This document shows, piece after piece, positions 17,390 through 26,323 of a DNA stretch of 64,000 nt (position 1 is the first letter of the stretch; each line of letters starts with the position of its first letter). The translations under genes were made by a program, and so were the position numbers. Source of the DNA: Alkalibacillus silvisoli (GTDB lineage Bacteria; Bacillota; Bacilli; Bacillales; Alkalibacillaceae); assembly GCF_039521975.1 (NCBI RefSeq), contig NZ_BAAACZ010000029.1, positions 72,293 to 136,292 of the forward strand, read 5' to 3'. The notes beneath the pieces are model-generated. The model saw only the letters and a list, made by a program, of their open reading frames with translations, was not told the DNA's origin and searched no databases.

Positions 17390-18613
17390 ATGGATACAAA
17401 TCAATTATGGAAAGAACGTTTAAATCATCATTTAAAAATGGTTAGTCGTTACATGCGATTAATCTTTAACGATCATTTAGCTTTTGCGCTTATTTTCTTT
17501 GTGGCAGCCTTTGCGTTTTTTTATCAGCAATGGTTAGAAACGGTACCAAGTACATTTCCTGCTGAGTGGTTAATGGCGATTTCAATAGGCCTTTTACTTA
17601 CGTATAGCCCTGTTCGTACGTTTTTTAAAGAAGCGGATACGGTGTTTTTGCTTAGTGTGGAAAACCGTTTAATGCCTTATATTAAGAAATCGATCATCTA
17701 TAGCTTTGTCATGCAAAGCTATTGGATTGCGATATTTTTATTCGCGCTATCGCCTTTATATTTTACAGTTAATGAGGAAGTTAGCGCAGGTTATTTGTTT
17801 TTCATCTTAATATTTGCATTAGTTGTAAAGGTAAGTAATTTAATTGCGACTTGGTTTATTCAAAAGTCACGTGATCAAAGATTGCACTATCTAGACATTG
17901 TTGTTCGTTTAATTATTAACGTATTTATGGTCTTCTTTTTAGCAATTGGTCAGCCATATTATTCTTTCATTGCTCTTTTGTTACTGGTTGGGGTGATGTT
18001 CTTGAACTATCATAATGTTTATAAGAAGTTTAGTTTGCCATGGGATGACCTTATTGAAAAGGAAGAGGCCAGGTTACAATTCTTTTACCGGATTGCGAAT
18101 ATGTCAACAGATGTCCCTGATCTAAAACGAAAGCCGAAAAAACGCCATGGGTTAGTCCGCTTAGTGACGAAAAGAATGCCAATTAAACAAAATCAAACGT
18201 TCATTTATTTATATAGCATTACATTTATTCGTAGTGGTGATTATTTAGGGATGTATTTGAGATTAATGTTGTTAGCGGTTTTCTTTGCGTTTTGGATTCC
18301 AGCGTTCTGGGGTAAAATGGTCTTCGCATTACTGTTTCTATTTTTGACTGGTTTTCAGTTTATTACGATCTATAATCATCATCGTTCAATCGATTGGCTA
18401 AAACTATACCCAATTCCTCATGCCTTACGCACAAAAGCAGTGCATCAACTAATTTTAGTGTTAATGTTAATGAAGATTGTCGTAATGTCTATTGTGTTCT
18501 TCATTGCAACGGATTTAATGGGAGCATTAATATATGGTGGTTTAGCCATTTCATTCACTGTGTTGTTTGAAGCGTTTTATGTTAAAGGGCGCATTCGTAA
18601 ATTAGGAACTTAA
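17390..18613 (+). CDS. ecsB: ABC transporter membrane subunit EcsB
   Basis: A protein of about 407 residues with roughly eight membrane segments in two groups (about 30-150 and 275-400) separated by a basic cytoplasmic stretch (KRKPKKRHG). The opening QLWKERLNHHLKMVSRYMRLIFN resembles B. subtilis EcsB. ATG 17390 aligns with that N-terminus; ATG 17381 inside ecsA is the alternative. The ecsC gene that follows in B. subtilis is absent here; a terminator and a YitT gene come next. Confidence 0.92.
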   Translation: MDTNQLWKERLNHHLKMVSRYMRLIFNDHLAFALIFFVAAFAFFYQQWLETVPSTFPAEWLMAISIGLLLTYSPVRTFFKEADTVFLLSVENRLMPYIKKSIIYSFVMQSYWIAIFLFALSPLYFTVNEEVSAGYLFFILIFALVVKVSNLIATWFIQKSRDQRLHYLDIVVRLIINVFMVFFLAIGQPYYSFIALLLLVGVMFLNYHNVYKKFSLPWDDLIEKEEARLQFFYRIANMSTDVPDLKRKPKKRHGLVRLVTKRMPIKQNQTFIYLYSITFIRSGDYLGMYLRLMLLAVFFAFWIPAFWGKMVFALLFLFLTGFQFITIYNHHRSIDWLKLYPIPHALRTKAVHQLILVLMLMKIVVMSIVFFIATDLMGALIYGGLAISFTVLFEAFYVKGRIRKLGT

Positions 18614-18630
18614 AAATAGGGTTAATGAAA

Positions 18631-18672
18631 AAGGTTATGCTATTGAGTAACTTCTTAGCATGGCTTTTTTTT
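18631..18672 (+). terminator. Terminator after ecsB
   Basis: AGGTTATGCT pairs with AGCATGGCTT (with G-U pairs) and is followed by eight T residues. Confidence 0.75.
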
Positions 18673-18784
18673 ATAATTTTTACTTTTGTCTGATAAAGCG
18701 TTCGTACGCTGATGTTCACAAACGGAAAAATTAGTGTTAAAATCATCACGGTTTACAGATAGAGACAGAAAGGTTCGATCAACG

Positions 18785-19642
18785 ATGGTAGGACAGAAAA
18801 GGAAGACACATTTAACGAGAATTGAACAAATACTTTATATTATTGTTGGATCAGCCATTGTTGCTGTTGCATTTAACGCATTTTTATTACCGAATTACGT
18901 CGCAGCAGGTGGCGTAAGTGGAATTAGTACAATATTAGAGGGGTTATTTGGATTAGAGCCAGCGTATGTCATTTGGGGAATTAATATACCATTACTATTT
19001 TTAGCTTATTATTTACTAGGAAAAGGTTCGGCATTCCGCTCATTCGCAGGCTCCCTTCTATTACCGTTTTTCGTTTATTTAACAAGGCATATTGAACCGT
19101 TTGTACAAGATGCTTTGTTAGCTGCCATATTTGGTGGTTTAGGTGTTGGCGTTGGTTTAGGGATTGTCTTTTTAGGAGATGCTTCAACTGGTGGTACGGC
19201 GTTAGTAGCGCAGTTAATTCATAAATTCTCTAATCTATCTTTAGGTTCTAGTATTGCGGTAGTTGATGGGATGATTGTCTTAGCGGCGATTATTGTCTTT
19301 GATATTGAGTTAGGTTTGTATGCTTTAATGGGTGTTTATATGACGAGTAAGTCAATTGATTTAGTTCAAACAGGCTTTAATAAAACAAAAACAACGCTGA
19401 TTATTTCGAATGAATATTTAGATGTACAAGAAGCGATTTACACAAAAATCGACCGAGGTGTAACAAGGCTTTCAGCTCAAGGTGGTTTTACAGATGTTGA
19501 GCGTCCAGTACTGATGTGCGTGGTTAATTCTTCTGAGGTCGGAGCACTTAAGCGAACAGTAAAAGAGGTTGACCCAGAAGCATTTGTCATTGTTACAGAG
19601 TCAGCAGAAGTGTTAGGTAAAGGATTTTATGAACCTGCTTAA
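18785..19642 (+). CDS. YitT-family membrane protein (DUF161 + DUF2179)
   Basis: A protein of about 285 residues with five hydrophobic segments in the first 170 residues, including the family's FNAFLLPNYVAAGGVSGIS and GDASTGGTALVAQL stretches, and a soluble C-terminal DUF2179 domain (RGVTRLSAQGGFT). The transport or signalling role of YitT proteins is not established. ATG 18785 follows AGAAAGG and gives the usual short N-terminus; an earlier GTG at 18734 is less likely. It takes the place of ecsC. Confidence 0.88.
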   Translation: MVGQKRKTHLTRIEQILYIIVGSAIVAVAFNAFLLPNYVAAGGVSGISTILEGLFGLEPAYVIWGINIPLLFLAYYLLGKGSAFRSFAGSLLLPFFVYLTRHIEPFVQDALLAAIFGGLGVGVGLGIVFLGDASTGGTALVAQLIHKFSNLSLGSSIAVVDGMIVLAAIIVFDIELGLYALMGVYMTSKSIDLVQTGFNKTKTTLIISNEYLDVQEAIYTKIDRGVTRLSAQGGFTDVERPVLMCVVNSSEVGALKRTVKEVDPEAFVIVTESAEVLGKGFYEPA

Positions 19643-19661
19643 TAATAGGAGGTATTAACAA

Positions 19662-20054
19662 ATGAGTAAAGCAATTCATACGTTTCTAATGTTTCAAGGT
19701 AATGCAGAGGAAGCGATGGACTTTTATTCAGAAACATTTCAAGACGTAGAGATTGTAGAGAAGCATAAACATGAAATTCCTGAAATGGGTGAAGCGTTGC
19801 AAGCCAAAATGGTGATTAAAGGCGAGGAGTACATGGTTTTTGATAGTCCGATCCCACATGATTTTGATTTCACACCGTCCATTTCATTATATGTTCATTG
19901 TCAATCTGAAGAGGAGATTGATGAGTTATATGCGAAATTATCAGATCGCGCCCAGGTGTTAATGCCGATTGGTGAATATCCTTTTAGTTCAAAATTTGCA
20001 TGGGTACAAGATCGATTTGGCGTTTCGTGGCAATTAGATCTAGGTCAAGAATAG
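19662..20054 (+). CDS. VOC-superfamily PhnB-like protein
   Basis: A 130-residue single-domain protein of the PhnB-like branch of the vicinal oxygen chelate fold. It shows TFLMFQGNAEEAMDFYSE near the start and the terminal KFAWVQDRFGVSWQL. Members bind small ligands or act as glyoxalase-like enzymes; the substrate here cannot be read from sequence. It lies 20 bp after the YitT gene with an AGGAGGT site, probably co-transcribed. Confidence 0.88.
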   Translation: MSKAIHTFLMFQGNAEEAMDFYSETFQDVEIVEKHKHEIPEMGEALQAKMVIKGEEYMVFDSPIPHDFDFTPSISLYVHCQSEEEIDELYAKLSDRAQVLMPIGEYPFSSKFAWVQDRFGVSWQLDLGQE

Positions 20055-20065
20055 GTTCGTTAAAA

Positions 20066-20117
20066 GTAAAAAACTGTCCCAATTAGAGGTTTCTTAACCC
20101 TTTGGGACAGTTTTTTT
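20066..20117. terminator. Bidirectional terminator between converging genes
   Basis: AAAAACTGTCCCA pairs with TGGGACAGTTTTT. A and T runs on the two sides allow use by the VOC gene and by yhaA. Confidence 0.88.
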
Positions 20118-20119
20118 AT

Positions 20120-21295
20120 TTAACTATTGTTTTCTTGATATTTTTTATACCCGTGAAGTAAAGCTTTGGCAGCTGTAGGTAATGCACGCTCATCGAAATC
20201 AAATTTAGGGTGATGGTGAGGGTAAGCGTGACCTTCAATTTGTGCGCCGGTGAAGAAGAAGGCACCTGGGCGCTCTTCTAGATAATAAGCAAAATCTTCA
20301 CCGCCCATAATCGGATCGACTTCTTCTGATCCAGTTACACCTGGTATTTCATCAGCACTATTAAGGTAATATTCCGTTTCAACCTCGTGGTTAACGACTG
20401 GTGGGTAACCTTTAATATACTCTAACTCGTACTCAGCATCGTAGCTAATGGCAATCCCTTTTAATATTTTATGCATCTCATCAATGATTTTTCCTTGAAC
20501 TTCTTTATCAAGAATTCGAACTGTACCTGTTAAAGAAGTCGTGTCTGGAATAACGTTAAAAGCATTTCCGCCTTCCATTTTACCAATGGATAAAACAGCG
20601 GGTTGTAAAGGATTAATCCGACGACTGACAACTTGTTGTAATTCCACAATGGCTTGACCTGCCATCACAACTGGATCTTTCGTTTGGTGTGGCATTGCAC
20701 CGTGACCGCCTTTTCCTTTGAACGTAACTGTGAAGCGGTCCGCGCCAGCCATGAAAGCTCCTTTAGCGGTTTCAATTTTATTTAACGCCGTATTTGACCA
20801 TAGGTGTGTGCCAAATACAGCATCAACCCCTTCTAATGCGCCTTCATCAATCATTGGCTTAGCACCACCAGGGGCATATTCCTCAGCAGGTTGATGTAAG
20901 AAGACGAGCGTTCCAGGTAATTCATCTTTAAATTCTAGTGCTGCTTCAGCTACAGCTAATAGCGATGCAGTGTGTCCATCATGTCCGCAAGCATGCATCA
21001 CACCATCTACTTTTGATTTATAAGGGACATCATTTTCCTCTTGAATCGGTAAGGCGTCAAAGTCAGCGCGTAATGCAACTGTCCTCCCCGGTTTTCCACC
21101 TTCAATTGTTGCGACAATCCCGTAACCACCGATATTACTTTTATATGGAATGGCTAATTCATCATAACGACTTGCAATATACTTCGCCGTTTCCTTCTCT
21201 TCAAACGAAAGCTCAGGGTGTTGGTGTAGGTAGCGTCGGTCTTCTACCATACGATCATAAAGTTGATCGACTTTTTCATAAAGCTGTTCCCACAT
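20120..21295 (-). CDS. yhaA: M20-family amidohydrolase YhaA (N-acyl amino acid or peptide deacylase)
   Basis: A 391-residue M20D peptidase-like enzyme. The metal-binding signature HACGHDGHTASLL (about 108-120), the HQPAEE motif and GGEDFAYYLE are present, with a dimerisation domain between. The family removes acyl or acetyl groups from amino acids or small peptides. The position after the ecs genes matches yhaA of B. subtilis. The start is the ATG at 21295, preceded by GGGAG. Confidence 0.9.
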   Translation of the reverse strand: MWEQLYEKVDQLYDRMVEDRRYLHQHPELSFEEKETAKYIASRYDELAIPYKSNIGGYGIVATIEGGKPGRTVALRADFDALPIQEENDVPYKSKVDGVMHACGHDGHTASLLAVAEAALEFKDELPGTLVFLHQPAEEYAPGGAKPMIDEGALEGVDAVFGTHLWSNTALNKIETAKGAFMAGADRFTVTFKGKGGHGAMPHQTKDPVVMAGQAIVELQQVVSRRINPLQPAVLSIGKMEGGNAFNVIPDTTSLTGTVRILDKEVQGKIIDEMHKILKGIAISYDAEYELEYIKGYPPVVNHEVETEYYLNSADEIPGVTGSEEVDPIMGGEDFAYYLEERPGAFFFTGAQIEGHAYPHHHPKFDFDERALPTAAKALLHGYKKYQENNS

Positions 21296-21789
21296 CTTCT
21301 AAAATCTCCCTTCTAGTTAAAAAGTTAATATTATTATAACAGAATTTTCGAGTAACGTATTAAATAAAATAAATTATGCTAACAGGCTTATATTTGGCAC
21401 GCTGAACATAAAGGAGGTCTGAGATAGATATATAAGTAGTTCGGTTTTGAGGTAGAAAAAACAAATTAACAGACATTTTTTAAGTCCAATTCGCAAATGA
21501 ATTGGACTTTTAATTTTCCTTTATATATCAATGTTTGTATCAAATTAGTATAGAAATTAGCACTAAACTTAGGACACTAATTAGAAGATGGACAATGGCT
21601 ATTGTTCAGTGGTTAAAACATATGTTAAATTTGGCGTTAATTCACTTGCTAAAAACAGTTATAATATAGATATAGTGACATTATTGATCTTAGATAAAAT
21701 TTGTCTATATTCGATTGAGTGTTAAAATTTAATTAAATATGAAAAAATCATTTAAATATAAAGATATTAAAGTTTTATAGGAGGTTATT
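21296..21789. other. 494-bp gap with an orphan terminator
   Basis: No convincing gene is seen. A clear plus-strand terminator (AAGTCCAATTC, 21482-21492, with 21499-21509, then TTTTAATTTT) lies in the middle with no gene before it on that strand, so a short transcript or a deleted gene is possible. The rest is AT-rich. In B. subtilis yhfA, yhgB and yhgC occupy this neighbourhood (from memory). Confidence 0.6.
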
Positions 21790-22455
21790 ATGGTTTTAAA
21801 ATATAAATGTATAATCTTAGACCACGATGATACAGCAGTAAAAAGCACACCAGATATACACTATCCATCATTTGTGGAGGCTCTTACAGACTTGCGACCA
21901 CATGATAAATCTATTACCTTTGAAGATTTTGTTAGATATTGTTTCAATCCAGGATTTTCTTCTTTATGTAAAGACATCATTAAATTCACCGAGGAAGAAC
22001 AAAGACATCAGCAAGTGGTATGGAAAAAATATACCGAATCAACTGTACCAGACTTCTATGAACTGTTTGTAGAGACTATTCAAGAATTTAAAAAACAAGG
22101 TGGAATTGTGACGGTTGTTTCTCATTCTGAGAGGAATCGAATTGAAAGAGATTATTCTATTCATTGTGGATTTGTGCCAGACGCAATCTTTGGATGGGAA
22201 CTTCCAGAACATCAAAGAAAACCACACCCATATCCAATTAAGGAAATTTTAAAACGCTTTAATCTTCAAGAAACTGAAGCACTAATGTTGGATGACCTAA
22301 AACCTGGATTGGAGATGGCGAGAAGTTGTAATGTAGATTTTGCCGCTGCTGGATGGTCTCACAGTATTCCCGAAATCAAGGAAAAGATGAAATTGGAATC
22401 TAAATATTACTTTGAAACAGTAGAACAATTTAATCAACTTATATTGTGTAAATAA
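21790..22455 (+). CDS. HAD-family phosphatase
   Basis: A 221-residue hydrolase. The nucleophile motif DHDDT (about 11-15) is followed by an alpha-helical cap, a VVSHSE motif II and the acidic MLDDLKPGLEMA motif III/IV. This is a subfamily IA HAD layout similar to phosphoglycolate phosphatases. The substrate is not known. It has AGGAGGT upstream and its own terminator, and I see no partner gene. Confidence 0.88.
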   Translation: MVLKYKCIILDHDDTAVKSTPDIHYPSFVEALTDLRPHDKSITFEDFVRYCFNPGFSSLCKDIIKFTEEEQRHQQVVWKKYTESTVPDFYELFVETIQEFKKQGGIVTVVSHSERNRIERDYSIHCGFVPDAIFGWELPEHQRKPHPYPIKEILKRFNLQETEALMLDDLKPGLEMARSCNVDFAAAGWSHSIPEIKEKMKLESKYYFETVEQFNQLILCK

Positions 22456-22456
22456 C

Positions 22457-22488
22457 AAAACGCTTGGGGAAAACCCAAGCGTTTTTTA
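22457..22488 (+). terminator. Terminator after the HAD gene
   Basis: AACGCTTGGG pairs with CCCAAGCGTT and is followed by TTTTTT. Confidence 0.92.
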
Positions 22489-22690
22489 TGTGCTAATTCA
22501 CTTGTTAATTTTATTAACGGAATTAGTGTGAATTGATGTGTTAATTCGGTGTAGAATTTAAGTTTTCTACTCCAAAACTGAACTACTTAGAGACAGATAG
22601 GGGGTGTTAATTTTTGGTGTTACATGACAGGTTATCCGAACGGACTCGTTATATCGGCGCAACACTCAAGCCATTTTGTTGTAAGGGATC
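22489..22690. other. Intergenic stretch without a recognised gene
   Basis: This part of the 335-bp gap holds an imperfect inverted repeat (CTAATTCAC with GTGAATTG-type arms around 22494-22540) and otherwise nothing I can support. A 66-codon plus-strand frame here runs into the terminator and shows no ribosome site or family. Confidence 0.4.
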
Positions 22691-22694
22691 GAAA

Positions 22695-22745
22695 TGTAAA
22701 AAAAGTCCGAACGCGTTCATTTGTGATGACTCGTTCGGACTTTCT
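22695..22745. terminator. Terminator, mainly for the ferritin-like gene
   Basis: AGTCCGAACG (22704-22713) pairs with CGTTCGGACT (22732-22741). On the minus strand a run of seven T residues follows, making it a strong terminator for the ferritin-like gene; the plus side has a weaker T run. Confidence 0.85.
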
Positions 22746-22790
22746 ATTATTACAGCTTTAAACTTGCTCTCCTGTCTTTTCTTAGATGAA

Positions 22791-23225
22791 TTATTGAAAA
22801 TTAGAGTCTTGTAGCATTCGTTCGATTTCTTCTTTATGATGTGTTTCATCAGCAATCAAATCTTCTAGCTTGACAGCAAGTTCAGTATAGCCGAGTTCTT
22901 CTGCTTGCTGTTTACGTTGTTCGTAACGTTCAATTGTGCTCGTTTCAGCACTTAAAGCTGCCTCTAACATTTCTTTAACACCTGTTGGCTGGCTTACAGG
23001 AGCAGCTTGGGTTGTTGGTGTACCTCCTAATGTTTTGATCTTTTCTGATAAATAAAGTGCATGTGAAGTTTCATCTTTTATTTCGCCTTTGAAAAATGGT
23101 TTTAAAACAGGGCGATAAAGGCCTGAGACAACAGCTGCGTTGTACGTATACATAATAATGGCGCCATACTCGTGAGCTAAGTCTTCATTTAAACCGTCAA
23201 TTAGTTTTTGAAGTTTTGGTTCCAT
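22791..23225 (-). CDS. Ferritin-like four-helix protein
   Basis: A 144-residue protein with the four-helix ferritin-like pattern of metal ligands: HEYGA (helix 1), KDETSH as ExxH (helix 2), AETSTIERYE (helix 3) and ADETHH as ExxH (helix 4). It resembles bacterioferritin or small ferritin-like di-iron proteins rather than Dps. A role in iron storage or peroxide handling is likely but unproven. ATG 23225 has AGGAGTG upstream; a GTG nine bases earlier is less likely. Confidence 0.82.
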   Translation of the reverse strand: MEPKLQKLIDGLNEDLAHEYGAIIMYTYNAAVVSGLYRPVLKPFFKGEIKDETSHALYLSEKIKTLGGTPTTQAAPVSQPTGVKEMLEAALSAETSTIERYEQRKQQAEELGYTELAVKLEDLIADETHHKEEIERMLQDSNFQ

Positions 23226-23340
23226 ATTGATCACTCCTATTAGAATGTTTGTTAATAAACTATACCCATTATAATTTTCACTAAAACAAATGAAGTTATT
23301 CCTCAGTCTAGAGTCTTAGTATTAAACAATCTAAAGTATG

Positions 23341-23369
23341 TTACAAGAATGTAAAAATGTCTGTATAAT
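23341..23369 (+). promoter_or_regulatory. Candidate promoter of liaFSR
   Basis: TTACAA and TATAAT are 17 bp apart, about 60 bp before liaF. The -35 is weak, which would fit activator dependence (inference). Confidence 0.5.
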
Positions 23370-23426
23370 AGAGATAAATTAACGAGGTTGATAGTCTTAA
23401 ATGTTGGTATATAAAGGTGTGATCAT

Positions 23427-24320
23427 GTGTTTAAGTTTTTCAAATGGTTGTTCGCAGTTGGGTTAATTTTGTTCGGTGTGACATTAATCTTGCAAAATCT
23501 ACAAATTATTACCCTGGAAATATCGGATATAATTTGGGACTCTTGGCCGATTATATTTGTCGTATTAGGTTTCTGGTGGTTTGTTAATTATTTTCGAACA
23601 GTGCCAGGGGGTAGTTGGTTTTGGGGAATATTTTTCTTTGTATTTGGTTCATTACTTTGGGCGGGTAATTTTGAATTAATCGATTATTCATTTTTAGATG
23701 TATGGAGATTGTGGCCTCTGATCTTAGTTTATATTGGGGCAAATTTACTAACAGGTAAAAAGACAATGACTGTTCAAGTATATTCAGATAGGGACCATGG
23801 AGGGAATAACCATCGTACGAAAGTCGTTGATAAATTTGAAGATCACTTTAATGATTCTTTTGATGAAGAAGAGTTTGATGAGGCTGAGTTTGAGTTTCGA
23901 AAAGAGGATGAAAAATCTACAGGAAAACGGTTTGGAAAGTATGATCATTACTTTAATAATAGTAAAAGCTTTGTGACAGAGCTAAATATGTCAAAAAACA
24001 ATTGGTCAGTTGAACCGCTTGATGTTCGGTCAGGAATTATTGACGCTTATATTGATTTTTCAAAAGCTTATATACCAGAGAAAGAAACTAAAGTAATGTT
24101 ACGTGGTTACATTGGCGATGTTGTCATAAAAGTACCAGAGCATGTAGCTGTTAAAATTGATGGACGGGTTAGTATTGGTGAAGTGTCAATTTTTAATGAA
24201 GAACGATCTGGTATCCACAATAGATTAAGTTATGAATCTGCGGACTATAAACAAGCTAGTAGACGGTTGGATATACATGCTAGCTATCAGATTGGCGAAG
24301 TGAAAGTCTTATCGGTTTAG
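23427..24320 (+). CDS. liaF: LiaF-type membrane inhibitor of the LiaRS system
   Basis: A 297-residue protein with four hydrophobic segments in the first 115 residues (the tryptophan-rich WFWGIFFFVFGSLLW among them), an acidic/basic linker and a soluble C-terminal LiaF domain (about 190-297, with IDAYIDFSKAYIP and a YQIGEVKVLS ending). In B. subtilis LiaF keeps the LiaS kinase quiet until cell-wall stress, for example from lipid II antibiotics. GTG start after AAAGGTG. liaS follows after 11 bp. Confidence 0.88.
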   Translation: MFKFFKWLFAVGLILFGVTLILQNLQIITLEISDIIWDSWPIIFVVLGFWWFVNYFRTVPGGSWFWGIFFFVFGSLLWAGNFELIDYSFLDVWRLWPLILVYIGANLLTGKKTMTVQVYSDRDHGGNNHRTKVVDKFEDHFNDSFDEEEFDEAEFEFRKEDEKSTGKRFGKYDHYFNNSKSFVTELNMSKNNWSVEPLDVRSGIIDAYIDFSKAYIPEKETKVMLRGYIGDVVIKVPEHVAVKIDGRVSIGEVSIFNEERSGIHNRLSYESADYKQASRRLDIHASYQIGEVKVLSV

Positions 24321-24331
24321 GGTGGTTATAT

Positions 24332-25369
24332 ATGGTAAAACGGCTACAAGGCATTCGTTATCAGTTTATGAGAGCACATATGCAAGTTATTTATTTTTCT
24401 TTGTTAATGATTACGTTAGTTTTATTCTTTACCTATTCCGTTATTCAACCTGGATGGCTTACTATAGAATCGATCTTTCTAGCACTTGTTACAATGGCGA
24501 TCATAATGACTCCAGTTGGTTTATATGTCATGTTTAGAAAAGGTGGAGAATTAAAGGGGCGTCTTCATAGCTTTTCTCTATATATTTCAACGTTGTCTGA
24601 AGGTAAATATGGAGCAAAGCTAGTCATGAGGGATTCTCAAGATGAGTTTGATACGTTAGGTGATGAATTAAATGATTTAGGTAGTAAGTTAAGAGGACAA
24701 GTGAAGTCATTAGAACGCTTAGCAGAAGAGAAGTCAGAGTATGCCAAACAAGCTCATGTTGCAGCAACTGTTGAAGAGCGTCAACGTTTAGCAAGAGATC
24801 TTCATGATGCAGTTAGTCAGCAATTATTTGCTTTATCGATGATGTCACAGGCGACAGCTAAGATTATAGATGAAAAACCAGATCAAGCGAAGGAACATAT
24901 TGAAGAAATTTCACAAATGGCGATCCAAGCACAAAATGAAATGAGGGCTTTGCTGTTACATTTGCGACCGGTTCATTTATCAGGTGAATCTCTTCAAGAA
25001 GGAATTACGCGTTTAATTGAAGAATTAAAACAAAGGTGTCACGTCGACTTTCTTGTTGAAGTCGAACCTCTCCTTGAACTATCACAGTCTAAAGAAGAGC
25101 ATATATTCCGAATGGTGCAAGAAGCGTTATCGAATACATTACGCCATGCGAATGCTTCGAATATAGAATTACGTATTCAAGAGAAGGATCGAATCTATAT
25201 TTATATAAGTGATGATGGTGATGGTTTTGACATTGAACAACAGATGAATGCAAAGGCCTCTTATGGATTGAATTCAATGAAAGAACGGTGTGAAGAAGTT
25301 GGTGGTACATTCAAGATTAAGTCAAAGCAAGGCGAGGGGACTTATATCGATATTCGTATACCAAAGTAA
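24332..25369 (+). CDS. liaS: LiaS-type sensor histidine kinase
   Basis: A 345-residue NarL-type kinase with two membrane segments (about 18-36 and 44-66) and almost no external loop, i.e. an intramembrane-sensing kinase. A HAMP-like stretch, the HisKA_3 box ARDLHDAVSQQLF (H158) and a HATPase domain (EALSNTLRHA, DDGDGFD) follow. It phosphorylates the regulator encoded next and is held by LiaF. It is 11 bp after liaF and 14 bp before liaR. Confidence 0.9.
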   Translation: MVKRLQGIRYQFMRAHMQVIYFSLLMITLVLFFTYSVIQPGWLTIESIFLALVTMAIIMTPVGLYVMFRKGGELKGRLHSFSLYISTLSEGKYGAKLVMRDSQDEFDTLGDELNDLGSKLRGQVKSLERLAEEKSEYAKQAHVAATVEERQRLARDLHDAVSQQLFALSMMSQATAKIIDEKPDQAKEHIEEISQMAIQAQNEMRALLLHLRPVHLSGESLQEGITRLIEELKQRCHVDFLVEVEPLLELSQSKEEHIFRMVQEALSNTLRHANASNIELRIQEKDRIYIYISDDGDGFDIEQQMNAKASYGLNSMKERCEEVGGTFKIKSKQGEGTYIDIRIPK

Positions 25370-25383
25370 AGGGGAAGAAACTA

Positions 25384-26019
25384 ATGGATCCAATTAAGTT
25401 AGTGATAGTGGATGATCATGATGTTGTTCGAAAAGGAATTAAGACCTATTTAATGACTGAAGAGGAAATTGACGTTGTCGGGGAAGCATCGAGTGGTCAT
25501 GAAGGGGCAGAATTAGTTTTAAAGGAAAAACCAGATGTTGTATTAATGGATTTAATTATGGAAAATGGTACAGGTATTGAGGCAACAGCTCAAATTATGG
25601 ACCACTTACCTGATTGTAAGGTCATTATTTTAACGAGTTTTTATGATGATGAGAAGGTGTTTCCTGCCTTAGAAGCTGGTGCGTTTAGTTATATGCTAAA
25701 AACGGCATCAGCAAAAGAAATAGCTGATGCCGTTAAGAAAGCAGCTAAAGGTGAAAATGTCATTGAATCGAAAGTCGCTGGGAAGATGATGACTAGAATG
25801 CGCTCACCTGAACGTTTATTACATGAAGATTTAACTGACCGTGAATTCGAAGTGCTTATTTGTATAGGTAATGGCTTAACAAATGCTGAGATTAGTGAAA
25901 AATTATTTATCGGAATTAAAACAGTCAAAACACATGTCAGTCATATCTTGCATAAACTTGAAGTGCAAGACCGTACTCAAGCAGCGGTGTATGCACATCA
26001 AAAAGGGCTAATGAAATAG
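25384..26019 (+). CDS. liaR: LiaR-type response regulator (NarL family)
   Basis: A 211-residue regulator with a receiver domain (acidic pocket D10/D11, phospho-acceptor D56 in VLMDL) and a C-terminal LuxR-type helix-turn-helix (about 147-205, LTDREFEVLICIGNGLTNAEIS). It completes the LiaFSR module. No liaIH effector genes are in the window, so targets must lie elsewhere or be the operon itself. Confidence 0.92.
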   Translation: MDPIKLVIVDDHDVVRKGIKTYLMTEEEIDVVGEASSGHEGAELVLKEKPDVVLMDLIMENGTGIEATAQIMDHLPDCKVIILTSFYDDEKVFPALEAGAFSYMLKTASAKEIADAVKKAAKGENVIESKVAGKMMTRMRSPERLLHEDLTDREFEVLICIGNGLTNAEISEKLFIGIKTVKTHVSHILHKLEVQDRTQAAVYAHQKGLMK

Positions 26020-26036
26020 CATATTCTCAATTAGTT

Positions 26037-26086
26037 AACGCTAATTAAATGTGGCGGAGCGCACATTTGATTAGCGTTTTTTTTAG
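26037..26086 (+). terminator. Terminator after liaR
   Basis: A 17-bp stem with one G-U pair (26037-26053 with 26062-26078) is followed by eight T residues. Confidence 0.93.
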
Positions 26087-26101
26087 TTGAGATGAAGTGG
26101 A

Positions 26102-26222
26102 CTAATCGGGCGAAATTATCAATAATCAGGCGATTCTCCTGATTTTCAGGCGAAATTTTCAATGATTAGGTGAAATCCTCGATAATCAGGCGAACGTTCA
26201 ATTAATTGGGCGTTCGCCTAAT
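26102..26222 (+). repeat. Phased intergenic repeat array B (GGCGA core, 20-bp period)
   Basis: Core copies (RGGYGA) start at 26108, 26128, 26148, 26168 and 26188, exactly 20 bp apart. The final copy reads AGGCGAACG and pairs with CGTTCGCCT (26211-26219) across a loop that again contains AATTAATT. The array is the same family as arrays A and C and fills the gap between the liaR terminator and the pbpF promoter. Confidence 0.9.
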
Positions 26223-26254
26223 TTCTTCAAGCTTGTCGCTTGTAAATAAATGTT

Positions 26255-26283
26255 TTGTCGAAAAAAGTAGACTATAATATAAT
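26255..26283 (+). promoter_or_regulatory. Candidate SigA promoter of pbpF
   Basis: TTGTCG and TATAAT are separated by 17 bp, about 40 bp before the gene. A second TATAAT overlaps at 26273. Confidence 0.6.
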
Positions 26284-26323
26284 GTAGGGTGGTTTAAAGT
26301 GAAATTTTGATTGAGGTGGCATT

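Noticed and set aside
22614..22814. A 66-codon plus-strand frame
   Set aside because: It crosses a strong terminator hairpin and overlaps the end of the ferritin-like gene; no ribosome site or homology pattern.
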